The notes under the pieces are model-generated. The model was not told the DNA's origin and ran no database searches. It saw only the letters and a program-made list of their open reading frames with translations. The position numbers and the translations under genes were made by a program. Positions 6,901 through 15,244 of a DNA stretch of 36,954 bases are shown piece after piece; position 1 is the first letter of the stretch; the number at the start of each line of letters is the position of its first letter. The stretch is taken from positions 22,054 to 59,007 of the forward strand of contig VRUH01000022.1 in assembly GCA_019456185.1 (NCBI GenBank). The letters are read 5' to 3'. Source of the DNA: Candidatus Glassbacteria bacterium. Its GTDB lineage: Bacteria; Gemmatimonadota; Glassbacteria; GWA2-58-10.

Positions 6901-8100
6901 ATGAGCCCGAAGATGAAAAAAAAATTAATTTTGGCCTTGTTTTTTTTCCTGTTTTGCTCCAGGCTGACAGCCCGGTCCGGAGACGGGTATTCAAGCGACG
7001 GCCTGGTAGATCGCGCACACTTTTTATACGAACCGGAGCTGGAACTGGCCGGGCAGCTGATGATCGCCACGAAGCTCGACAGTGCCGAACGGGTGGTGGA
7101 GCGCTATATCGCCGCCAACCCGAACCGTCCCGACGGTTACTACTTCCGCGCTACCGCCACCAGCTGGCGGCTGTTCCTGATCAGCGAGGACGAGGACCCG
7201 GAGCCGCTGAAGAAAAAATTCGAGGAAGAGCTCGACCTCAGCCGTCAATACGCCGAACGGGCGGAAAAAAACGGGGACACCAGGTTTGCGGGGACCCTCT
7301 ACCTGGGAGCGATCTACGGTCAGCAGGCGCTGCTGGCCGTAATCGACCACCGCTGGCTGGTGATGGCGCCGCTGGCCAAGCGGGCTTGGAACTATATCGA
7401 AAAGGTGCTGGAACTGGATCCGGACTACTACGACAGCTATCTGGGCCGGGGGACTTACATGTATATCACCGGCTCGCTGCCCGCGGCTGTCAAACTGCTG
7501 GCGCTCGTCTACGGGTTCGAGGGGAATAAGACAGAGGGACTGGCCAATATCTGGCTGGCCGCCGCGCGCGGGCTGTATTCGCGGGACGCCAGCCTCGCCC
7601 TGCTGATGAATATCTATTCCACGCTCGAGGAGCCCAATGAGCGGATCCTGCGGGCTGCGCGGGAACTCCGCGAGCGCTATCCCGACAATCCGCTGATCCA
7701 CTGGCGGCTGGGAGATATTCTGCTGCGCAGCAAGTTTTACGGTGAGGCGCGGGAGGTGTACGGTGAGGTCACCGCCAGGATCGAGCAGGGGTGTCCCTAC
7801 TACGACAACCGGATGTTCAGCCGCTGGTCGATGGCCTACCGGATCGCGCTGAGTGACAAAAAGATGGGCAGTCTCGATCTGGCGCGCACCGGGTTCGAGC
7901 AGATAGCCGCTGCCGGCGGGGAAGTCCACCCGGACTGGATACGGGCCTCTTCAAATCTCGAACTCGGCGGAATATATTATCAGTGTGAAAAGTACGAGCT
8001 GGCCCGGCGCTGCCTGGAAGCGGTGCTTGAGATGGACGATTTCCGGAACAGCCGCGACAAGGCCCGCGAACTGCTGAAAAAGATCGGGAAGCGGGAATGA
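6901..8100 (+). CDS. Exported TPR-repeat protein
   Basis: A protein of about 399 residues with an N-terminal signal peptide: a lysine-rich start (MKKK) and the hydrophobic core LILALFFFLFC, with probable cleavage soon after SRLTA. The mature part is almost all helical TPR-like repeats. Examples are the pairs around DSAERVVERYIAANPNRPDGYYFRA (split here only by description), AGTLYLGAIYGQQALL, ELDPDYYDSYLGRG, NPLIHWRLGDILLRSKFYGEA and NLELGGIYYQCEKYELARRC. TPR arrays bind partner proteins, so a periplasmic scaffold role is likely; the partner is unknown. Two in-frame ATGs, 6901 and 6913, are possible and neither has a clear ribosome binding site. The AsmA-like gene follows after 38 bp and is probably cotranscribed. 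Confidence 0.75.
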   Translation: MSPKMKKKLILALFFFLFCSRLTARSGDGYSSDGLVDRAHFLYEPELELAGQLMIATKLDSAERVVERYIAANPNRPDGYYFRATATSWRLFLISEDEDPEPLKKKFEEELDLSRQYAERAEKNGDTRFAGTLYLGAIYGQQALLAVIDHRWLVMAPLAKRAWNYIEKVLELDPDYYDSYLGRGTYMYITGSLPAAVKLLALVYGFEGNKTEGLANIWLAAARGLYSRDASLALLMNIYSTLEEPNERILRAARELRERYPDNPLIHWRLGDILLRSKFYGEAREVYGEVTARIEQGCPYYDNRMFSRWSMAYRIALSDKKMGSLDLARTGFEQIAAAGGEVHPDWIRASSNLELGGIYYQCEKYELARRCLEAVLEMDDFRNSRDKARELLKKIGKRE

Positions 8101-8138
8101 ATAACAGGCTCGATACTGGCGAAAGGCGGTGAGCAGGG

Positions 8139-10433
8139 ATGGGTAGCAGGACGGTCAAGGTTATCGCCTGGGCAGCCGGAGCGCTGCTCCTGTTGTGTCT
8201 GGTCCCGACAGTGGCGGTCTGGCTGCTGCTGCCGGTCGAAAAAATCAGGACAATCGCCGAGCAGAGAATAACCGAAGAAACCGGCCGGCAGTGCACGATC
8301 GAGGACCTGGGCCTGTCCCTGTGGCGGGGGATGACACTGGACCTGGAGGGAGTGGAACTGGCCGCGGGCGAGGGCGAGGAGATTCCGCATACCGCCAGGC
8401 TTGAGCACCTGTACCTGAAAATGAAACTGCTGCCCCTGCTTTCCAGGCGGGTGGAAGTTGTCAGCCTGACTCTGTCCGGGCCGGAGATATTCGTGGTCCG
8501 GGACAGGGGCGGTGCGCTGAACCTGGCCGAGATTATCCCGAAGGAGCAGGAAACGGAGGAACCCCCGGGGGATGAAGCTTTCAGCCTCCTGCTGCTCAGA
8601 GTGCTGGTGGAGGACTGTGTCCTGCACTACCACGATTACATGGACAGTGTGCAGGTGACAGTGGCCGGGATCGAGGGCGAGTTGAACATGCTGCCCGCGG
8701 ACGGGGGAAGTTCATTTCCGCTGCATGGCCGCCTGGAAATCGGCGAGCTGCGGGGGCGGGAGCCGGAATTGAGGGAGCAGTTCGAGGGCGCTCTGCCGGC
8801 TGTCGCCCGGTTCGAGGGCAGCGCGGCGGTCGACTGGAGCTGGATCGAGCTGACCAGGGTCACGTTCACCGCCGCCGGCGTGCGGCTCGACGGGCCGTTG
8901 CGGCTGGATTTCAGCAAACCGGACAGCCTGAGCTGGAGCACGAAGTTGCGCGGAGGGGCCGATGATCCCGCCTTGCTGAGTGAACTGCTCCTGCCACAGG
9001 ACTTTCCCCGCCGGATCGGGGAGTTGAGTGTCGAGCTGGATGCGGACGGACACCAACTCAATATCAGGCGGCTGGAGATCGGTATGGGGGATGACATGCT
9101 GGCGCTTTCCGGTACTGTCAACTTAGCGGAGCCGTATGCCGCCAGCGCCGCCCTGAAAGCCGATATCTCGCTGGAGGGACTGGAAGAGTTTCTCGAAGGG
9201 GAGCAGCGTTGGGAGGCCGCGGGAAAACTCAGCGTCGATCTTACTCTCGCCGCGAAGCTGCAAAACCCGCTGGAATCATGGAGCGCCTCCGGGACTGTCT
9301 CGGCCGGAGCAGTGGAAATCATCCTGCCCGGTGAGCGTCCTGCATTGCGGATATCCCGCCTCCGGGCCACGCTCAGCCGACGGGATCTCGCCAGCGGGTC
9401 GCTGGCGCTCGAGGCCGGCGGCTCTGAGTTGAGAGCGGAGTTGTCCGTGATAAACTGGCCGGGATTGCTGCCCCCGGAAAACCCCTTGGCCTCCGGACGC
9501 GCCCGCTGGAAACTGACTGCCAATGCCAACCGGCTGAACCTGCCGGAGCTGCTGGGGCCGGAATATGTCTCCAGCTCCGAAAATGTCAGCCGGACGGCCG
9601 TGGATTCGGCCAGGACGCCCATTGCGCTGGGCGACGGGCGCGGAAGCCTGACCGCCGTCAGCCTGGCCGTGCTCGATGGTGTCGGGCTGGAGAACTCAGG
9701 ATTGTGGTTTACGGTCCGCGACAGCCTGCTGCGGATCGACAGCGTCCGCTCGGGATACTCCGGCGGCAGGTTGTCCGGCGGCGGAGCGTTCGTGCTCTCG
9801 ACTGCCGGGGTCGAAAGCTGGAGCCTGGATCTCCGGGTGGATGAAGTGCAGGCCGGACAGATGCTGCAGCCGTTTTCCAGTGTCGGCAAGTTCCTGACAG
9901 GCTCGCTGAAGAGCAGCATAAGCCTGCGGAGCGGCAATGCTCTCGCGCTGGATCCCTCCAGCGGATTGTCCGGAAGCGCAACTTTCACTCTGAGCGATGG
10001 CAGATTCGAGGGCTGGCCCGCGCTCAACGCTATCGCCAGCCTGACTGGGATCGACGAGTTGCGGGACCTGGAGATTGACGACTGGGTGGGGACGATGGAA
10101 ATCCGTGACGGCCGGGTGTTCGGCGACAATCTGCAGCTGAACACTACCGCCGGGCTGATCGGCGCCGAGGGCTCGCTTGGTCTGGACGGCAGCCTGGACT
10201 ACAACCTGACCCTGGCCCTCAACCAGCGACTGAGTGAAAAGTGCCGTGAGCTGCTGCGCGGCGAATTGGCCAACCTGCTGACCGGCGGGCAGGGCACGGT
10301 GGAACTGGCGCTGGAACTGAAAGGCACCACCACTGAACCGAAAATCAGCTGGGACACGCGGCCGATGGCCGAAAGGGCGGCGAAAAATATCAAACGCAGC
10401 GTGCGCAAGCTATTCAGGAAGCTGCTGAAATAA
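8139..10433 (+). CDS. AsmA-family envelope protein
   Basis: A 764-residue protein with one N-terminal membrane anchor (about residues 6-28: AWAAGALLLLCLVPTVAVWL) and a long periplasmic beta-rich body. The start of the body (residues about 30-130, ITEETGRQCTIEDLGLSLWRG, LYLKMKLLPLLSRRVEV, LSGPEIFVVRDRGGALNL) is typical of AsmA N-terminal domains. About residues 610-735 (ATFTLSDGRFEGWPALNAIA, GRVFGDNLQLNTTAGLIGAE) match the AsmA C-terminal module. AsmA-like proteins of Gram-negatives (AsmA, TamB, YhdP) are thought to bridge the envelope and move phospholipids toward the outer membrane. This is known for relatives, not shown here. The ATG at 8139 follows AAAGGCGG. It sits 38 bp after an exported TPR gene. 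Confidence 0.85.
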   Translation: MGSRTVKVIAWAAGALLLLCLVPTVAVWLLLPVEKIRTIAEQRITEETGRQCTIEDLGLSLWRGMTLDLEGVELAAGEGEEIPHTARLEHLYLKMKLLPLLSRRVEVVSLTLSGPEIFVVRDRGGALNLAEIIPKEQETEEPPGDEAFSLLLLRVLVEDCVLHYHDYMDSVQVTVAGIEGELNMLPADGGSSFPLHGRLEIGELRGREPELREQFEGALPAVARFEGSAAVDWSWIELTRVTFTAAGVRLDGPLRLDFSKPDSLSWSTKLRGGADDPALLSELLLPQDFPRRIGELSVELDADGHQLNIRRLEIGMGDDMLALSGTVNLAEPYAASAALKADISLEGLEEFLEGEQRWEAAGKLSVDLTLAAKLQNPLESWSASGTVSAGAVEIILPGERPALRISRLRATLSRRDLASGSLALEAGGSELRAELSVINWPGLLPPENPLASGRARWKLTANANRLNLPELLGPEYVSSSENVSRTAVDSARTPIALGDGRGSLTAVSLAVLDGVGLENSGLWFTVRDSLLRIDSVRSGYSGGRLSGGGAFVLSTAGVESWSLDLRVDEVQAGQMLQPFSSVGKFLTGSLKSSISLRSGNALALDPSSGLSGSATFTLSDGRFEGWPALNAIASLTGIDELRDLEIDDWVGTMEIRDGRVFGDNLQLNTTAGLIGAEGSLGLDGSLDYNLTLALNQRLSEKCRELLRGELANLLTGGQGTVELALELKGTTTEPKISWDTRPMAERAAKNIKRSVRKLFRKLLK

Positions 10434-10583
10434 TCCGTCGGGCAGGCCCTCCAGCACCACTTCCGAGTCCAGACTCAGCTTGCCGTTTTCGGGCGCTGCC
10501 GCGCTCGGACCGGCTCCATCGGGACCACAGCCGGCGCCAGCCAATGCCAGCGAGCCGAGTAATAAAATGAATAACCGGCGCAT
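10410..10583 (-). CDS. Small predicted lipoprotein
   Basis: A 57-codon gene converging on, and overlapping by 24 bp, the end of the AsmA-like gene. The ATG at 10583 has a strong ribosome binding site, GGGAGG, five bases away. The product starts with a type II signal peptide: MRRLFILLLGSLALAGAGC, with the lipid-attachment Cys at residue 19 (the -3 residue is Gly, slightly off consensus). The mature part is about 39 residues, Pro/Ala/Gly-rich and then LSLDSEVVLEGLPDGLFQQL before a TAG. It may be a genuine micro-lipoprotein, or the start of a longer lipoprotein that has lost its remainder. No family is recognised. Confidence 0.55.
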   Translation of the reverse strand: MRRLFILLLGSLALAGAGCGPDGAGPSAAAPENGKLSLDSEVVLEGLPDGLFQQLPE

Positions 10584-10646
10584 CAAATCCTCCCGGTCTG
10601 CGTTGACATTATGAAACGGCAGGCATTACTTCTTCAAAACAATATA

Positions 10647-10679
10647 TCCCCGGACTGTTGGTGGAACCAGTTCCGGGGA
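10647..10679. repeat. Two-tier hairpin upstream of the RraA/sulfatase operon
   Basis: TCCCCGGAC (10647-10655) pairs with GTTCCGGGGA (10670-10679) with one bulged A, and a second stem TGGT/ACCA lies inside. There is no T-run on the plus strand; on the minus strand it runs into ATATATTGTTTTG. It lies between the lipoprotein gene and the promoter at 10690. Its function is unclear. I see no gene in 10584-10834. Confidence 0.5.
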
Positions 10680-10689
10680 CATAAGACGA

Positions 10690-10726
10690 TTGACATATCA
10701 CTGCTGCGCCGCTACCAATTTGGTAG
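10690..10726 (+). promoter_or_regulatory. Predicted promoter with overlapping palindromic operator
   Basis: A perfect -35 TTGACA (10690-10695) is followed after 17 bp by a poor -10 TACCAA (10713-10718). That -10 is the left arm of a 15-bp palindrome, CTACCAATTTGGTAG (10712-10726). Such a placement is what a repressor needs to block RNA polymerase. It lies about 110 bp upstream of the RraA-like gene, the first gene of a probable operon with two sulfatases. The regulator is not identifiable from the site. Confidence 0.4.
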
Positions 10727-10834
10727 ACGGCTATCATTCCTGTCCAGTCTGCAATTTCCGGCGGGCACAGCAAATAAAGCTACTAGTCAGCTCAATCGTC
10801 AGCGGCAGTTCCAAATCCTAACCGGGGGTAATCC

Positions 10835-11665
10835 ATGCGCATTTTTTCGCTTGCCCTGACCGCAGTTTTTTTTCTTGCCCGTTTAGTCGCGGCCCAGAGC
10901 GCACCCGATGAACAACTGCGCTCAGGAGTCAATTTCATGCCGACCGGGGTTTTCTCGGCGGAGCAGAACGAGCGGCTGCTGAAACTTTACAAGGGCCTGC
11001 GCGTGGCCGATGTCTCCGACGGGATGGACATGGTGGGCCTGGCGGGTACCGGGCTGGTGGATGAGTCGATCCACGCTTCCTGGCGTGACCTCGATTCGCT
11101 CAAGCATCAATTCTGCGGTATCGCGCTGACCATGCGCTATGTCCCTACCCAGCGAGTGGCCCGTCCCGCTCCCGGCGAGGATTTTCCGGCGTGGGAAGGC
11201 GCGTGGTACCGACAGCTCTCCAGCGAGGCGTTCGTCAGCATTATCACCCCCGGTACCGCGATCGTGATCGATGACGCCGAGTTCCGCGATATCGGCTCGA
11301 TCGGCTCGAACAACATCCTGAGCTGGCTCCGGGCCGGGGCAACGGGAGTTGTCACCGACGCCGCCAGCCGCGATGTGGACGAGGTGGCCAAGCAGAAAAT
11401 TCCGCTCTACCTGCGCAAGACCGGCCGCGGGATCAGACCCGGCCGCAACGAGTTGGAGTCGATCAACCGGCCCGTGGTGATCGGCGGAGTGCTGGTTATG
11501 CCGGGCGACATGGTAGTGGCCGACGGCGACGGGGTGGTGGTGGTCCCGCGCGCGGTGGCCGAGCAGGTGGCGCTCTACGCCCGCCGGATCCTGGATGCCG
11601 ACAAGGAAGGCCGTCGCAGGAAATACGAAGAGCTGGGTATCCCGCTGGATGAAACTGTCAAATAA
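10835..11665 (+). CDS. Exported RraA-like / HMG-aldolase-family protein
   Basis: A 276-residue member of the RraA family, which includes the RNase E inhibitor RraA and the 4-hydroxy-4-methyl-2-oxoglutarate/oxaloacetate aldolases. The metal- and substrate-binding signature GATGVVTDAASRD carries the Arg-Asp pair typical of aldolase members, and RPVVIGGVLVMPGDMVVADG matches the conserved C-terminal region. Unlike the classic cytoplasmic proteins it opens with a clear signal peptide (MRIFSLALTAVFFLARLVAA, cleaved near AAQ) and about 60 extra residues. The ATG at 10835 has GGGGG nine bases upstream. It leads two secreted sulfatases by 28 bp, so a role on a polysaccharide-derived acid outside the cytoplasm is plausible but unproven. 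Confidence 0.75.
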   Translation: MRIFSLALTAVFFLARLVAAQSAPDEQLRSGVNFMPTGVFSAEQNERLLKLYKGLRVADVSDGMDMVGLAGTGLVDESIHASWRDLDSLKHQFCGIALTMRYVPTQRVARPAPGEDFPAWEGAWYRQLSSEAFVSIITPGTAIVIDDAEFRDIGSIGSNNILSWLRAGATGVVTDAASRDVDEVAKQKIPLYLRKTGRGIRPGRNELESINRPVVIGGVLVMPGDMVVADGDGVVVVPRAVAEQVALYARRILDADKEGRRRKYEELGIPLDETVK

Positions 11666-11693
11666 CCCGCCAACTCGACCCTGGAAGGTTGAA

Positions 11694-13112
11694 ATGTCGC
11701 AGATTTCACGCAGGGAATTCATCCGCAGGGCCGGCCGGGCGGCTGCCGCCGCTCCGCTGGTCACAGCGGCCTGCGGGGCGAACAGCGCCCCGCAGCCGGC
11801 CGGCCCCGCAGGCCGTAAACCTAATTTCGTCATCCTGTTCGCCGACGATATGGGTTACGGCGACTGGGAGTTTGGAGGGCACCCGACGATTCGTACGCCG
11901 AACCTGAACCGGATGGCCGACGAGGGAGTGCGCCTGACCCAGTTCTATTCAGGCAATCCCGTGTGCTCGCCCTCTCGCTCGGCGCTCCTGACTGGCAGGA
12001 ACTGTATCCGCACCGGCGTGCTCCATGTATTTTTCCCTCCGGATGTTACGGGCATGTCCACGGATGAGATCACAATCGCCGATGCGCTCAAGCCGCTGGG
12101 TTACCGCTCGGCCTGTATCGGCAAGTGGCACCTGGGTTGCACACCCGAGTATCGTCCTTTAAGGCAGGGCTTTGACTATTACTACGGCATCCTCTACAGC
12201 AATGACATGCAAAACGCCGACATCTGGCGGGACGACGAGATGATCGAGCACCCGGCGGATCAGACCACCCTTACCAGACGTTACACCGAGGAGGCGATCC
12301 GCTTTATCGAGCAGGAACAGGACAACCCCTTCCTGGTCTACCTGCCGTACACTTTCCCGCACGTGCCGCTTTTCGCTTCGGATAAATTCCTGAGCGTCTC
12401 GAAACGGGGTCTCTACGGGGACGTGATCCAGGAGCTTGACTGGAGTGTCGGCCGCATCCTGGATACCTTGGACAGCCTGGGGCTCAGCGAAAACACTCTG
12501 GTGCTGTTCACCTCGGATAACGGCCCATGGATGAGCCGGAACCTGCGCGGCGGCAGTGCCGGCCTTCTGCGCGGCGCTAAGGGAGACACCTGGGAGGGCG
12601 GCATGCGTGAGCCTTTCATTGCCCGTTGGAAGAATCACCTTCCCGCCGGGATGGTCGGCGGTGCGGTGGGCTCGGTGCTCGACTTCCTGCCAACCTGCGT
12701 AACCTTGGCGGGGGGGAAGCTGCCGGAGGACCGCCCGATCGACGGGATCGACCTGATGCCTGCGTTGCAGGGCAAGCCGCAGCCCGGGCGCACGATTTAT
12801 TACTATGAACGACACCACCTCAACGCGGTGCGCCACGGCAAGTGGAAGCTGCATTTGCGTTTCTACGACCACTCGAAAGGGGGATATCAGAGGGAGGCGA
12901 ACTGGACCGTGCCCGAGGTGCCCCTGCTGTTTGACCTGGAGGAAGACCCCGGCGAGCGGTTCAATATCGCTGCTGATAACCCCGAGGTTGTCCGCGAGTT
13001 GGCTGCTCTGGCCGATGGATACACGGCCCAAATCGAGCGGCTGGGTGAAAACCACGAGCTGGTCGACTGGTTTATTAACGAGTGGCCCCACGCCCCGCGC
13101 AGGTTTGAATGA
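11694..13112 (+). CDS. Tat-exported lipoprotein sulfatase (arylsulfatase A family)
   Basis: A type I sulfatase of 472 residues that should hydrolyse sulfate esters. The catalytic signature C91-S-P-S-R95 is of the cysteine type, in which Cys is matured to formylglycine. Metal-site residues are visible in ADDMGYGD (50-57), IGKWHLG and FTSDNG. The N-terminus has a twin-arginine signal (SRREFIRR) with a lipobox ending at Cys27 (VTAAC), so the enzyme is exported folded and lipid-anchored. I start it at the ATG at 11694 because GGAAGG lies just upstream and the Tat motif follows directly; the frame is open further upstream into the RraA gene. It is coupled to the next sulfatase by an ATGA overlap. 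No maturase gene lies in the window. Confidence 0.9.
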   Translation: MSQISRREFIRRAGRAAAAAPLVTAACGANSAPQPAGPAGRKPNFVILFADDMGYGDWEFGGHPTIRTPNLNRMADEGVRLTQFYSGNPVCSPSRSALLTGRNCIRTGVLHVFFPPDVTGMSTDEITIADALKPLGYRSACIGKWHLGCTPEYRPLRQGFDYYYGILYSNDMQNADIWRDDEMIEHPADQTTLTRRYTEEAIRFIEQEQDNPFLVYLPYTFPHVPLFASDKFLSVSKRGLYGDVIQELDWSVGRILDTLDSLGLSENTLVLFTSDNGPWMSRNLRGGSAGLLRGAKGDTWEGGMREPFIARWKNHLPAGMVGGAVGSVLDFLPTCVTLAGGKLPEDRPIDGIDLMPALQGKPQPGRTIYYYERHHLNAVRHGKWKLHLRFYDHSKGGYQREANWTVPEVPLLFDLEEDPGERFNIAADNPEVVRELAALADGYTAQIERLGENHELVDWFINEWPHAPRRFE

Positions 13113-14602
13113 CCGATTCACAGGAGCGAAAAGTGACGCAGCGGAACGGAAAATTGGACAGCGGCGGCAATATCAGCCGCAGGGATTTCATTTCGGCTTC
13201 AGCCATGGCCGCCGGGGCGCTGGCCCTGGGCGGGTGCGGCGGGACCGGCGAGAGCAGGCGGCCGCCCAATTTCGTGTTTATCCTGGCCGATGACCTGGGC
13301 TGGCGCGATGTGGGGTTCATGGGCAGCCGGTATTACGAGACTCCCAGTCTCGACAGGTTCGCCGGCCAGGGGATGGTGTTCACCGACGCCTACGCCAACG
13401 CACCGAACTGCGCGCCCACCCGCGCCAGCATCCTGACAGGCCGCTACAGCCCGCGCCACGGGATCCTGACTGTTAACAGCAGCGAGCGTGGACGGGATTA
13501 CAGCCGCAGGCTGATCCCGATCGAAAATAAACTGTTTCTCGATCCCGACGAAATCACTGTCGCCGAACTTCTGCGCCAGGCCGGTTACGAGACCGCCGCG
13601 ATCGGCAAGTGGCATCTGGGCGAGGGACCGGAAACCGGACCGCTGGGGCAGGGATTCGAGCTCAATATCGGCGGATACCGTGCCGGGATGCCCAAAAGCT
13701 ATTTCAGCCCCTACTGGAACCCGGAACTCAGCGACGGCCCCGATGGCGAATACCTGACCGAGCGGCTGACCGATGAGGCTGTCGGCTATCTGAATTCCCG
13801 TACCGGCAGCCCGTTTTTTCTCTACTTGTCCTACCACGTGGTCCACACGCCGATTCAGCCCAAGCCGGAACTGGTAGGCAAGTACCGCGGCAAGCAGCCC
13901 GACGGCGACCAGAACAACCCGGACTACGCCGCGATGGTGGAGGCGTTGGATACGGGTGTCGGCAGGGTACTGGCCGCGCTGGATGAGAACGGCCTGGCCG
14001 ACAATACCGTGGTGATCTTTTTCTCCGACAACGGCGGCCACCGCCAGTTCACCGACAATTCTCCCCTGCGCGGAGGCAAGGGCACGCTCTACGAGGGAGG
14101 GATCAGGGAACCGCTGGTGGTGCGCGCGCCCGGTGTCACCACGGCCGGCTCGAGCTGCTCAACGCCCGTGATCGGGGTCGACTTCCTGCCCACGATGCTC
14201 GAACTCGCCGCTGTCAACGCTCCCCGGGCACACCTGCTCGACGGCGAAAGTATCGTACCGCTGCTCGGCGGTGGCGATATCCAACGTGAGGCGATTTACT
14301 GGCATTTTCCGGTTTACCTCGAGGACTGGGGTTACCCTGATGTCCGCGACCCCGGCTGGCGCGCCACTCCGTGCAGCGTGATCCGTTGCGGCCGCTGGAA
14401 ACTGATCGAGTATTTCGAGGACTGGTCGGTCGAGCTGTTCGACCTGGAGAACGATATCGGCGAGCGGAACGATCTGGCCGGTTCGCACCCCGATGTCCGC
14501 GACCGCCTGCGCACGATGCTGCAGCAGTGGCGCAAGGATATCGGCGCGCGGATTCCCACTGAGCGGAACCCGTCATACGACCCCGGCAGGGCGAGTCAAT
14601 AG
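13109..14602 (+). CDS. Second Tat-exported lipoprotein sulfatase
   Basis: A 497-residue type I sulfatase, paralogous to the one before it. The formylglycine motif is C101-A-P-T-R105. Other sulfatase landmarks are LADDLGWRDVGF (59-70), IGKWHLG and FFSDNGGH. A Tat signal (SRRDFISA, Arg24-Arg25) precedes a good lipobox with Cys43 (LGGC). About 20 hydrophilic residues come before the Tat motif; the ATG at 13109 overlaps the previous stop as ATGA, which supports that start. The two enzymes differ enough in length and active-site surroundings that they probably act on different sulfated positions of one glycan. Transcription likely ends at the hairpin at 14628-14656. Confidence 0.9.
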   Translation: MTDSQERKVTQRNGKLDSGGNISRRDFISASAMAAGALALGGCGGTGESRRPPNFVFILADDLGWRDVGFMGSRYYETPSLDRFAGQGMVFTDAYANAPNCAPTRASILTGRYSPRHGILTVNSSERGRDYSRRLIPIENKLFLDPDEITVAELLRQAGYETAAIGKWHLGEGPETGPLGQGFELNIGGYRAGMPKSYFSPYWNPELSDGPDGEYLTERLTDEAVGYLNSRTGSPFFLYLSYHVVHTPIQPKPELVGKYRGKQPDGDQNNPDYAAMVEALDTGVGRVLAALDENGLADNTVVIFFSDNGGHRQFTDNSPLRGGKGTLYEGGIREPLVVRAPGVTTAGSSCSTPVIGVDFLPTMLELAAVNAPRAHLLDGESIVPLLGGGDIQREAIYWHFPVYLEDWGYPDVRDPGWRATPCSVIRCGRWKLIEYFEDWSVELFDLENDIGERNDLAGSHPDVRDRLRTMLQQWRKDIGARIPTERNPSYDPGRASQ

Positions 14603-14627
14603 TTTTTCGGTTGAATCGAAAAGCATT

Positions 14628-14656
14628 CCTCGCGGCTTGCCGCGGGGTGGTTTTTT
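14628..14656 (+). terminator. REP-like hairpin copy 1, probable terminator of the sulfatase operon
   Basis: CCTCGCGGC (14628-14636) pairs with GCCGCGGGG (14639-14647; one T-G pair, two-base loop), followed by TGG and six T residues (14651-14656). It is 26 bp after the sulfatase stop. The same hairpin recurs at 15053-15073 without the T-run. A smaller hairpin (TTTTCG/CGAAAA) lies immediately before it. Confidence 0.65.
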
Positions 14657-15052
14657 GCGCGCGGGCGAGCACACGGTTTTCCCCTGCGAGGAGAAGCCGC
14701 TGCCTGGCCAAAACACTGCTCGACACTCCGGGTACCGGGTTTTTCCGGGGGCCGCGCATGTTTGAGCCAGCAAAGGGGTAGCGTGAAGAAGAGTCGTATC
14801 CCAGAGGAGGTAGCAGGAGCGAGGGGGGCAGGAGTGCGATTCGCTTTCAGCGTGCCCAGCACGGAGGAGCGGAGTTTTTTACCTATTACACTCACTGGTC
14901 GCTGAAGAGATTGAGTAAATGCGAGTTCGCTCACCCCCAATGGTTTTGCTGCTTTTGCCGAAACAAAAGCAGAAAAGAGAATAACATTTGAAGAATACTT
15001 TAAGTTTCCCCAACAGGTTGAAAATGAGATTCAGGAGGATTTAAATCAGACA
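14657..15052. other. Spacer between two REP-like hairpins, no convincing gene
   Basis: I find no gene with a clear start, ribosome binding site and family. Present are a 9-bp hairpin CTGCTTTTG/CAAAAGCAG (14949-14972) and a plus-strand reading frame with protein-like composition (ending ITFEEYFKFPQQVENEIQED, then reading through the second hairpin as TPRGSAAG and stop) but no start codon. Opposite strands also carry open but unconvincing frames. The block looks like an intergenic repeat unit or decayed sequence. From 15074 to the aroC start at 15245 I see nothing further. Confidence 0.4.
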
Positions 15053-15073
15053 CCTCGCGGCTCTGCCGCGGGG
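15053..15073. repeat. REP-like hairpin copy 2
   Basis: CCTCGCGGC (15053-15061) and GCCGCGGGG (15065-15073) with a TCT loop. The arms are identical to those of the copy at 14628-14647 and are followed by a related tail (TAGTTCATT versus TGGTTTTTT). Two nearly identical palindromes about 425 bp apart in the same orientation are typical of REP-type intergenic repeats. Confidence 0.65.
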
Positions 15074-15244
15074 TAGTTCATTATCGCGCGGCGGTTGCAG
15101 ACAACCGGCGATCCGTTTATCATGAATCATGGGAGTTTACTTTTAGCGGTTAAGCTGTTAATTTCGCCGCTGACAGGCCGGGCGGGAATCAGCGTGGCCG
15201 GCTTGAATTCGAGATCAGGAAAAAATAGACCTGGGATTGACTGC

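Noticed and set aside
8636-10144. 502-codon minus-strand frame opposite the AsmA-like gene
   Set aside because: Serine/arginine/proline-rich shadow composition, no domain, no start signal; the plus-strand gene explains the region.
10611-10859. 82-codon plus-strand frame before the RraA-like gene
   Set aside because: Covers the hairpin, the promoter and the operator, has no ribosome binding site and overlaps the RraA start.
14596-14940. 114-codon minus-strand frame in the REP-bounded spacer
   Set aside because: Reads through the first hairpin and has no family, signal peptide or ribosome binding site; may be a piece of a repeat unit.
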